A stretch of 64,000 nt of DNA from Phaeosaccion multiseriatum (lineage: Eukaryota; Ochrophyta, other classes): assembly GCA_965112735.1 (NCBI GenBank), contig OZ218960.1:1922001-1986000 (forward strand). Direction: 5' to 3'. Under the pieces are notes generated by a model. The model was not told the origin of the DNA and ran no database searches. It saw only the letters and a program-made list of their open reading frames with translations. Position numbers and translations under genes: made by a program. The first letter of the stretch is position 1. Every line of letters starts with the position of its first letter. Below, in pieces: positions 55,502 to 64,000 of this stretch.

Positions 55502-58456
55502 GGCAAGGCAGGCAGACAGGACGCAGAACGAGGGAGCACAGGTCGGTGGAGTGGCGCATTGGAAGAGAAGATGGAAGAAAACATAAGAGCGGAACGAGCG
55601 AGAGAGCCCTCCCTCTCCCCCTCTCACCCCCACCTCCCGCCCCCTACCCCCTCCCATCCACTGCCATACCCTTACCTTGATTAGCGTGCCCCCAAAGGGC
55701 GTCCCTGCTAGGTCTTGGGCCTCCAGCAAAATCTTCTCTCGGAATTCCTTCACCACCGCCCCCCTCTCCCTCGTATCGTCCGCCGTGGCTCCTTCCACAT
55801 AAAACCTCAGCAACTCCTCCAAGTTAGCAGCACTGTGTACCTCCCTCTTCCACTGCTTCAAGGCCGCCTCTGCTGCCTCATCCTCACTCTTGTTGAGCTG
55901 GAACGGGTCTGTCTCCTCCTCTTTGTCCCCTCCTGCTGCTCCGCCCATTTTCTGCATATGGTCCACGAGGTTCATCTCTCCGATCAAGGGTTCGAACTTG
56001 TCTGAGCCGAAGAGCATGGTAAAGAAGGCCGCGCTGTCCATCATTGGGGCACCCTCCGTCGCCTGGTGGATGGGAAGGAAGAAAGGAAGAAAGGAAGGAA
56101 GGAAGCAAAGAAGGAAGGAGGGAGGGAAATAAGGAACGAAGGAAGAAGGAAGGAATGAAAGGAAGGAAGTAAGGAAGGAAAGGAAGGAAGGAATAGGAAG
56201 GAAGGAAGGAAGGAAGGAAGGAAGGAAGGGAGCAGCACGCACGCGGTGGAAAGGGCGCACCCAATCGTGTGTGTGTGAGTGGGGCGATGGGAAGAGAAGT
56301 GCACGGAGTGAATGAAAGGGGAGAGGGGAGACCGAGGAGGGGGAGGAGGAGGGTTTAATGAAGCAAAACTTACCTCGTCGCCGTGCTTGTCGTAGGCCTC
56401 CCTCAGGGCGGGATCGCTGAGCACCTGATACGCCGCCCCCAGCGCCTGGAACTTTGAATTTGCCTCCTCGTCACCAGGGTTCTTGTCGGGATGGCACTTG
56501 CGGGCCTCGGTGTAGTAAGCCTTCTTGATCTGCGCCCCGCTGGAGCCAGGGTCGACCTATTCATCGGGCAGGGCAAGTTGGGGATAGACAGGGGCGCAGA
56601 ATGAGACTTTCGCCCGAGTCTCCAACTGCGAAGAGAACCGGAGACGACACGCATCGTCGGCTTCTCCTCTCCTCCCTTCTCCCCCCCCTCTCCCTTCTCC
56701 TCCCCCTCCCTCCCTATACGTCTCTACATGCCCCCTCACCTGCAGGAGATTGTACAGTTTCATGTCTGCAACTTTCTTCGTTGGCTTACGCAGCCGCTCC
56801 GCCTTCTCTTGCTCCTCCCTTAGCCGGGCAGCCTCGGCAGCAGCGGCGTCGTCCCCCTCCCCCCCCTCACCCCCCGCCGATACGGAAGGGACCTTGCCGG
56901 TATTATTCTTGCCGTCTTTCTTTATGTACTTCTTGTACCCCTACACAGAGAGAGACACACACGAAGAGAGAGTGAGAGACAAAGAGAGAGAGAGGGACAG
57001 AGAGACATACACAGAGAGAGAGACATACACAGAGAGAGAGAGACACACACACACGCGCACACACAGATATAGAGACACAAACGTCTCTTACAGACTATAG
57101 AAGAGCCGCGTAAGGATGGCAGAAGTCAGGGTTTCGATTCGCTCCTACTGCTCTCCCGCAGATGCCTTGTGCCGCTCTCTCCGTGCCTGCCTCCTCTCAG
57201 AGCACCAGATCGCTCCTCCCCTCCTTTCTCCTCTCCTCCGCCCCCTCCCCTCTCCCTCCTCCGCCCCTCCCTCCCTCCCTCCCTCCCTCTTTCTCGCTCC
57301 TCTCCGCTCCTCCTCTTACCCGCCCCCCCTTTGCTTCCTCCCTGCGGCAGAGGGTCGTCTCTCCCCCCCCTCCCTCCTTCCTTCACCAGCGCCCTCTCTC
57401 CCTCCCTCTCCCCCTCCTTGCGACCCATGGTCTGTCCTCCTTCCTACACTTTCTCACCTCGACATCCATGCCCTCCAGCAGCAGCATCTCGTCCTTGAGA
57501 CTGTAAAAGACCCACTCCCTTCGCATCTCATCCCACACCTTGCCTGCGTTCTTCGCTTGCACCATCTCGGCTGAGTTGATGACACCTCTCGCGATTTGGG
57601 TCGTCCCTACGCAGACTCCATAGGCTGCCAGCCCCGCTCCTCCAATAATGCCCGCCACCAGCCCCGCGCCGAAGCCCTTGACACCGCCCTCCCTAGCACC
57701 GAGCACGGGGGCTGCCACGATTGTGGCTGCTCCAGTGGCGATGCCTTTCCCTGCCTCTTTTATACCACTGCCGAGGCCCTGGTGAATTGGGGAGGAGGGG
57801 CGGGGGGGGGGAGGGCGGGGGATGGAGGGGAGGACCGGAAGTGGGGAGCGGGGGACGGAGGGGGGAGGAGTGAGAGGAGTGGGAGACGAAAGGCTGCTGG
57901 AACGGCTGAAGGAGTCTAAGACTGCGCATTGGGGGCTCGTCAATGGACTTGTAAGGCGTCTTCCCCCCTCCCCCCGCCTCTCTACCCGCCAAACCTTTTG
58001 CATTCTTCACCACCACCAGGGCAGCTGGCTTACCTCGAAGAATCCCTTGGGCTGTAGACCACCACGGGAGACACCGAGAAAGACGAAGACGACGCGGGCA
58101 GAGGGACAGAGGGGAGGTGAGGGACGAAAGAAGAAGGACGAAAGAGGGATGAAAGAGGGACGAGAGCAGCGGGTGTTGGGGGGGGTAGGCGTCCTTTCGA
58201 GACGGACAGACATCATGCGGGACAAAACCACGCCCAGGTCCACGCCCAACGCAGATACCCTTGTCCATACCCACCCTACCTTGTTGTAATTGAAGAGTTT
58301 AAAGTTCTTCATCTCTTCAAACTCCCTCTCCGCCGACGTCTGTTCCGTCTTCCTCCTTTCTTCGCCGACGTCCAGCGCGGCCATTCCTGCCACCCCCTCC
58401 ATCTCCGCCGCCGGCTCCGCGACCGGGAGTCTTTGCTCCGGGGCAAAAGGGTCCAT
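53863..58456 (-). CDS. DnaJ (Hsp40) co-chaperone of the DnaJ-X type
   Basis: J proteins stimulate Hsp70 ATPase. Exons 58456-58280, 58051-58034 (18 nt), 57778-57458, 56940-56740, 56556-56374, 56062-55676, 55367-55260, 54741-54343 and 54057-53863 all join in phase 0, giving 662 residues. A short N-terminal part ([16 protein letters not shown]) leads into a Gly/Ala-rich hydrophobic segment ([20 protein letters not shown], then [18 protein letters not shown]) that recalls C-terminal VPS13-type sequences. The J domain starts at MKLYNLLQ and contains [11 protein letters not shown] with HPD at 261-263, across an intron. The X domain follows ([52 protein letters not shown]), as in plant DnaJ 10-type proteins. 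A Ser/Ala-rich linker separates its last parts. Location is unclear: no signal peptide, and the hydrophobic Gly-rich segment may associate with membrane. Confidence 0.93.
54835..55245. repeat. (GACA)n tract
   Basis: About 410 bp of GACA/GACG/AGAG repeats in the DnaJ-X intron 55259-54742. In transcript sense it is CTGT/TGTC. A shorter similar GACA tract lies at about 55435-55505 in the preceding intron. Long Cys/Leu/Ser/Val frames across both are artefacts. Confidence 0.92.
56085..56230. repeat. (GGAA)n tract
   Basis: GGAA repeats with variants on the acceptor side of the DnaJ-X intron 56373-56063. In transcript sense it is a TTCC-rich polypyrimidine tract. Confidence 0.88.
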
Positions 58457-58592
58457 CTTTTCCCGATTGGTGCTCTCAGTGGAAAGGGGGGGGGGACGAT
58501 GCTCGACATGACCTGACCTGAAACTCAAACTGCTACCGAAGGAACTTGCCTTGGGCTCCCCTTAATCGCTCCAAGCCTCCCTCCAGAACGCT
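58457..58592. promoter_or_regulatory. Compact divergent promoter, DnaJ-X / GPALPP
   Basis: Only 136 bp lie between the two start codons on opposite strands. A G-run of nine bases (about 58488-58496) is present. No TATA box was recognised. Confidence 0.5.
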
Positions 58593-61500
58593 ATGTCCAA
58601 GCCTTCGGTAAGTGCTAGTATTGGGAGTATCCTCATCGCCATGTTCTAACGAAGAGACCTCAAACACGAGAAGAAGGCGGCCAAGCTGCTGGTGGAGGCG
58701 TTGGAGGAGCGCGGCAAGGATGGCGCCTTCGATATTGCCAAGATCGTGCGCACCTTTGGTAAGTGGGAGCCGCCAGCCTCATGACACCTTCACTGGCAAT
58801 GCCAAAACTCAGCCAAGCCCTGACCAGCATGCCAAAGATGTCCTTCTCTCATTCCCCAGCCCCCTCAAACCTTACCTCGTTGCTGCTTACATCAAGATGC
58901 CGGGCGTGGGATGAAGGTCCAAGGGAAGGCTATGCGCGCGTTGTTGGGAGCGTCGTTGGGAGTGGCGAAGATCTCCAGTCCCCCGAGGGACGACTCCTCG
59001 AGCAGCTCCGAAGCCGAGTCCTCCGACTCTTCCGCCTCTTCGGGTGATGACTCCGACACGATAGCAGCGAGGAGAGAGAGGAAGTTGAAGATCTATATGA
59101 AGTGTTGTAAGGGTATGAAGGGTAGGGCAGTAGACGCTGTCAATGCAGTGCTGTTGGAGGAGGCCCTCGTCCCACTACCACAGGCTTTGAAGGACAACAA
59201 GAAGAAGGCGAAGCAGGAAAGAGGGGGAAGGGAACGAGGCAGGAGGCGGAGAAGCGGTAGCGAAAGCAGCAGGAGTGGCAGCAGAAGCAGCAGCAGAAGC
59301 AGCAGCAGCTCTCATCGGGAGGGGAAGAACGGCACCACGGGGGGTGGACTCGTGGATGGCAGTGCATGTACGGTGGAGGTGAAGGAGGCTTTGCAGCTGC
59401 TGAAGGTCTTCGCCGCCAAGGAGGGGATGGAGAGCATCACAGAAGAAATGCCGGAGTTGCTCGAGCAGGTAGGTAGACTAGCGCGGACGAAGGGACGGAA
59501 GGCCATGCGCATATCCTTCTCACACTTAGTTTTGATTGAGCTTTTCGTTGCAGGGGCAGGGAGGGAGAAAGGCTGACAACACTACACGCAGACCTCCCCT
59601 CCGCCCATTCCTTTCTGGCGTTCAGCATCGGCGGATGTGGGTACGATGGGCTTCTCTGGAAGCACTTACCGACCCTGTTTCCCTCCTCCTCCTCCTCCTC
59701 CTCCTCCTCCTCCTCCTCCTCCTCCTCCTCCTCTTCCTCCTCTTCCTCTCCTCCTCCTCCTCCCTCTTTCCCACAGGTGCTGTCTGGGGGCTTGGTGGTG
59801 GTGGCAAGCCTGCCCGACCCGCAGCTCAGGACCTTCCTAGAGACCGTCTTCAAGACGCTGGGGCTGGAGGAGAGGGAGGAAGACGACGAGGAGGAGGCAC
59901 AGGATGGGGAGGGGCAGGGCAAGAGCGTGGGTTTCGGCTTGAGCGGCGAGGGCACCTGCAAGCTTGCCGTCGTGAAGGTAATTGATTGTAATAGGTTAAC
60001 ATGAGCTATGCCTGGGCTTGAAACTGAATCTTGAAACTGTTCCACTCCCGTCATCCTCTCTCTTCTGTCCTCCTCTGTTTTGTGCTGTTCCACTCTTTTC
60101 CTCCCCTTCCTTGTCGTGCTCCTGTCCCTTCACCAGTTCATGCAGGCTTGCGGCAGCATCAGCGGCGGCGGCGGCGGCACCAATGACTCGGGCGAGGACG
60201 ACATCGGTCCTCCCGTCAAGAGAGCCCCCCGGGGTCCCGCTATGCCATCCGCTGCCATGCTTCAGCACGCCGCAAAGCTTGCCGCCGCTCTGGAGGGAAA
60301 GGGAGGGGCGGGGGGCGATTTGGAGCACTCGACGGGTGGTGAAGGTGGAGGTGGCTACGCTGAGGAGGAGGAGGAGGAGGAGGAGGATGGGGATGACGTG
60401 GGGCCGATGGTCGAGGGGAAGGCTACGAGGAAGGGCATGGCGAGGTAAGAAGGAAGGAAGGAATCACAGATGGGCTTGGCATGGATGCGTATGCTACCTG
60501 CCTGCGGTGGCGCATCTTCCTCCTCCCCCTCCTCCCCCCCCTTGTCTCTCCTTTCACCACAGTGGAGGGACCCACACACACGCCCTTCTGATGTGCATCG
60601 AATGAAGTGTCTGTGTGTGTGCGTGTGTGCGTGTGCTTGCGTATGTGACCTCTGACCCCGTCGTCCTTTTCCCTTCACTTGGCTCTCAACACCACAGGCC
60701 AGCTCCTCGCCCCAAGAGCAAGGCCCCCCCGAACGGCCCCAACGGCAGCACTGTGGGGGAGCGCGAGGAGTGGATGATGGTCCCTCCCACCTCCCTCGGC
60801 ATCTTGGGGGTGGTCAAGAAGAACCCTGCCTCGCAGAAGAGCAGGGCCTTCCAGAGGTTAGTGAGTAGAGTATCAGTCAGTCTGTGTCTGTCTCAATCAG
60901 TGTATTAGTGAGTGTGTAGATGTCAGTATCAGTCCGTATCAGTGTCTCAGTTAGAGTTCAATCTTAGTGAGCCATCTTCTTCTCCTCCTCCTCCTCCTTC
61001 TCCTCCTCACCCTCCTCCTCCTCCTCCTCCTCCTCCTCCTCCTCCTCCTCCTCCTCAGCCGAAGCCAACGAGGGCTGCTGAACGACGACGACAAGCTCGC
61101 TGCAATGACAGCGCCAAAGTCTGCCGCCGACCGAAAGGCAGACCAAGAAGCTGAGGCCCTGCTGAAGGAGTACAGAGCCAAGCGGGGCCCCTCTCTGGTA
61201 GACCTGCATGCAGACAAGCGGGTGAGGTGGACAGGGGTGGTAGTGGGGCTGGGGTGGGGGAGCAGACGGCAGAGGGCAGAGGGCGGGCGAGGGGGAGGGA
61301 GGGAGGAAAGTAGAGAGGAGGATATCCTCCGGCTTGTCTCTCCCTCCCTGAAGGCTTCTATACCCTTAGATCCATCTCACTCTTACCTACCCTCTCCCTC
61401 TCGTGGCTCTCTACCCGCCTCGTGTGTGCACACCTCCCCCCATCCTCTGCTCTCCCTCCCACTCTCCCTCAGGCCGACAAGAAGCAGCGCACCGCGGGGC

Positions 61501-61909
61501 AGGGGGGTGGGGCGGTGCCCTTCACGTGGAAGAGGGATGAGGAGATGGTGGCAATGAGTCACAAGAAGTACACGCCGAAGATGTACGAGGACCTGCTCAT
61601 GGTGCGTGTTAGAGTTTTGTGTGTGTTTGAGTCTGTGTGTGTTCGGGGGTCTATGTGTGTGTGTGGTTGTGTGTGTGTGTTCGTGTGCGTGCGTGCGTGC
61701 GTGCTTGCGTGCGTGCGTGTGTGCGTGCGTGTGTGTTTGAGTGGGTGTGGGTGTGCGTGTACGTGTGTGTGCGTGCGTGTGTGTGTGCCATCTCCCTCTC
61801 CCCTCTCACCCCCGCCCCCCCCTGGCCCCCCTCCCTCACCCCCCCCCTGCAGGAGAGCAGACAGCTGGATACAAAATTCACCAAACAAGTGAGCAGAAAC
61901 TTTATGTGA
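58593..61909 (+). CDS. GPALPP1: GPALPP-motif protein (DUF3752 family)
   Basis: Exons 58593-58607, 58671-58758, 58897-59468, 59777-59977, 60137-60444, 60698-60856, 61059-61221, 61473-61601 and 61853-61909 give 563 residues. The family signature is in the second half: acidic GEDDIGPP, RGPAMPSAAML and DDVGPMV (GPALPP-like), then EREEWMMVPPTSLG. The C-terminus is the DUF3752 type: VPFTWKRDEEMVAMSHKKY and ESRQLDTKFTKQVSRNFM. Human GPALPP1 has no firmly assigned role; a nuclear location is likely. The first half (GKAMRALLGASLGVAK, KIYMKCCKGMKGRAVDAVNA, a Ser/Arg run, VKEALQLLKVFAAKEGMESI) is not typical of GPALPP1 and looks like an added helical module with an RS-like linker. The first exon is only five codons (MSKPS) and the acceptor of exon 2 is chosen by frame, so the extreme N-terminus is the least certain part. 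Confidence 0.85.
61003..61058. repeat. (CCT)n tract forming a 3' splice site
   Basis: CTC repeats run straight into the CTCAG acceptor at 61058 of the GPALPP gene, so the polypyrimidine tract and splice site are made of the microsatellite. A similar CCT tract lies at about 59685-59765 before the acceptor at 59776. Confidence 0.88.
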
Positions 61910-63310
61910 GCTTGAGAGTGAGAGTGACCTTGACATGCGTAGGCCGGAGGGCGTGAGGGTAATCCGAGAGCCGCAGTGGGCCAACCGTGGCAGCTACGAA
62001 AGAGGGTGGGAAGCGATGGACGGATGAGACGGACGCTTAGAGAGGGAGAGACAGGGCGCCTCTCGTCTTCAGCGAACGTCGTGTCACGCCACAGAACACG
62101 CTCACGGCTTGCAGCCGTCTTTCGCTTTCTTCGACGAGTGCCGAATGTGACTCGTCAGTGCGACTCGTTGTTGCTACTCTTTGGTACCACTCGCTAGTAC
62201 TACTCGGTGGCCGAAGAAGTGGCATGGAGGAGGAATGCACGAACCTTCCTGGCACGAGTGGGGTGGCGGCAGTATTTGTCGGGCGCTTGGCGTGTTGGTG
62301 TGGTGGTATGCAGCTTGCGCGGCTGTTAAGGGGTAAGGAAGAGGGGCTCTTCGCTCGACCATACGTTCGAGCCTGCCAGTCAGTCGGTTAGTCAGGGACA
62401 AAGTTAGCGATTAGGTCGACCCCCCCCCCGAGTGGGTTCACTGGCCCTCGCTACGCGGGCACTGGCTTCACTTCACGCACACGGAAGCCTTGGTCGTTGT
62501 GTGGTGTACACACGAAGATAGAGATGGAGTCGGCAGACAGACTAGCAGACCAGCACAGCAAGCAGAGTACTGGACATTGCAGGAGAGCTAACAGAGCAGC
62601 AGAGCAGCCTGTGTCGTAAAAAACACGCCCTGTCGCGGTTTGTGTGACACGGTTGCCTGCCTGCTTGGATTGAGGGCCTCTTGGCCTGCTGCCGGGAGCG
62701 GAGACGCCCCTCTCGGGCTCGAGCAGAGCTTCCAGAGCTCCCGCCACCCTCCTGACGGACCCCTGACGGACCCCTGACGGACCCCTGACGGGGTGGAAGG
62801 AGGAGGCCAGGGGGGCAACGAAAACAAAGCGTGGGCGCGTGGGCAATGGCAGACCGTGTACGTGGTGCAGAAACCCCTCTTTCCTTCCTTCCTTCCTTCC
62901 TTCCTTCCGTTCTCCCCCTTACGAGGAGAGCACGGCGGGTATGGCGTACGTGTATGTGTGGCTCGGATACACATGAAGGAAGGTCGAAGGACGACGGACG
63001 GTCGCGGCGAAAGACGAAGCTCACCCTACCTCCATGCCCATCATCGACGGCCTGTGCTTACTACATCGCATCAGATGGAGTTTAGAGGAGCGTGCAAACA
63101 GAGCCTCGAAGCTTTGTCCCCAATGAGAAGCGAGGGGCAGTGCCAACATTAACCATTAAATACAATAATGAATGGCATTTACCCATGTATCTACTCGGGT
63201 GGAGTGAGACAGGCCCAACCCACCACCAACCGCCCACTCACCCACCCCACTAAACGAACAAAGCAACCAATCACTCACTCACTCACTCACTCACTCACTC
63301 ACTCACTCAC
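61910..63310. other. Convergent intergenic region GPALPP / PGLS
   Basis: About 1.4 kb without a supported gene. It contains short ACTCG-rich repeats at about 62150-62215, a run of 12-bp CTGACGGACCCC units at 62752-62794, a CCTT run at about 62881-62908 and a CACT tract at about 63268-63316 that reaches the PGLS stop codon. Open frames are short and without motifs. Confidence 0.5.
62752..62794. repeat. 12-bp tandem repeat
   Basis: Three and a half perfect copies of CTGACGGACCCC lie in the gap between the GPALPP and PGLS genes. Confidence 0.9.
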
Positions 63311-63925
63311 TCACTCCAGCATGACGGCTGCCGCAAGCACCTCGGCGCTGCAGTCAGCGGCGGCGGCGGAGTCAACATACCAGGAGAGCGCCCCCTCCGT
63401 ATTGCATGAGACTGGGTACACCAGACCTGCAGGGTAGGGAGAGCCCTTCACCACGACCAGGCCCTCCCCCCCTCCATCTGCCAGGCAGCTGTCCCCTTCA
63501 TCCTCTCTCTTTTTGTTGGAAGGGGCGGCGGTGAAGAGTGTCTTGAGGACCTCCGCCTTGGCTGCCCCAGCTGCGATGAACATCACATGGCGGGCCCGGC
63601 AGAGAGCAGCGAGACTCAGCGTAAGGCGCTCTGGTGGCGGCTTGGGACTGTCTCTGATGAGGGATACACTCTCGCACTCACAGCAGCCATCTTCGCCTCG
63701 GCCGACTTCTGCCGACAAGGCGTGTTCGGGAAAGAGGCTGGCGGTGTGACCGTCGGGTCCCATGCCCAGCAGCACGGCATCAAAGACGGGGAGCTTGTCC
63801 GCCTGCGTTGCGGTGCCGGTACCCTCTCCGAACACGGCGTCCAGCTGTGTCTTATAGTCTTCTCTGCACTCTTCGAGAGGCAGCGACGCACTAATGGCGT
63901 GCACATTCTCGGCTGGCAAGGGTAC
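63311..63925 (-). CDS. PGLS: 6-phosphogluconolactonase (last exon, partial)
   Basis: 6PGL hydrolyses 6-phosphogluconolactone, the second step of the oxidative pentose phosphate pathway. The exon begins after a CTTAG acceptor at 63926 in frame with VPLPAENVHAISASLPLEE and runs 204 codons to a TGA at 63311. Family motifs are clear: FDAVLLGMGPDGHTASLFPE, with the conserved GPDGHT loop, DSPKPPPERLTLSLAAL, ARHVMFIAAGAAKAEVL and WYVDSAAA near the C-terminus. The N-terminal third of the enzyme, any plastid-targeting peptide and the promoter lie beyond the right edge. Short insertions (CCECESVS and KKREDEGDS) break the alignment with shorter homologues. Whether it is the cytosolic or plastid form cannot be judged. 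Confidence 0.95.
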   Translation of the reverse strand, partial: VPLPAENVHAISASLPLEECREDYKTQLDAVFGEGTGTATQADKLPVFDAVLLGMGPDGHTASLFPEHALSAEVGRGEDGCCECESVSLIRDSPKPPPERLTLSLAALCRARHVMFIAAGAAKAEVLKTLFTAAPSNKKREDEGDSCLADGGGEGLVVVKGSPYPAGLVYPVSCNTEGALSWYVDSAAAADCSAEVLAAAVMLE

Positions 63926-64000
63926 CTAAGAAAGAGGCCGGGGGCAGGAGGAATGAAGCAGGGATGGGATTATGTAGGGCAGGGGCGACGGGAAGCCCTC

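Noticed and set aside
54817-55584. Cys/Leu/Ser/Val-rich multi-membrane protein on the minus strand
   Set aside because: It is the GACA/CTGT repeat of DnaJ-X introns plus read-through of the real exon 55367-55260.

Overview
The window is nuclear DNA from an intron-rich, GC-rich eukaryote, not a bacterium. Sixteen gene loci are supported: fourteen can be read as complete spliced models and two run off the window edges. Introns have GT/GC...AG borders and are packed with simple repeats. One protein (17972-18998) starts with a signal peptide ending in ASAFS, the bipartite plastid-targeting signature of algae with red-derived secondary plastids. This, with the gene complement, suggests a photosynthetic stramenopile, perhaps a eustigmatophyte. 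That placement is inference; no database was searched.

Layout, left to right: partial TIM9 exon (69-191, -); U2AF large subunit (892-3448, +); a 24-exon LRR/IQ/WW/B-box-like protein (4279-16899, -); a plastid-targeted membrane protein (17972-18998, -); MGAT1-type N-acetylglucosaminyltransferase (19218-24521, +); a cupin protein with a duplicated exon (25386-27331, -); UTP14 (27452-31869, +); a divergent ubiquitin (32283-32516, -); VPS72/YL1 (32900-35891, -); gamma-SNAP (36220-39746, +); an alpha/beta hydrolase (40346-43137, -); RPB12 (43257-43640, +); a TBC RabGAP (45431-48602, -); an unrecognised, possibly mitochondrial protein (49109-51577, +); a DnaJ-X chaperone (53863-58456, -); a GPALPP/DUF3752 protein (58593-61909, +); and partial 6-phosphogluconolactonase (63311-63925, -).

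There is no operon-like logic. Genes alternate in head-to-head and tail-to-tail pairs. Several head-to-head gaps are only about 120-220 bp (UTP14/cupin, RPB12/hydrolase, DnaJ/GPALPP, MGAT1/plastid protein), which suggests shared promoters. The functions are housekeeping: splicing, ribosome biogenesis, chromatin, transcription, membrane fusion, Rab control, N-glycan processing and the pentose phosphate pathway.

Exon borders were chosen by hand. Consensus splice signals, continuous phase and preserved family motifs had to agree at every junction, and all models sum to whole codons. The most notable signals are: (i) a duplicated cupin exon whose copies differ only synonymously over 16 codons; (ii) many introns that start with a G-rich tract and end with a matching C/T-rich tract; (iii) a dispersed element with core TTGGTGATACAGCAG; (iv) the LRR-IQ-WW architecture; and (v) a long fold-back repeat at 40036-40292.
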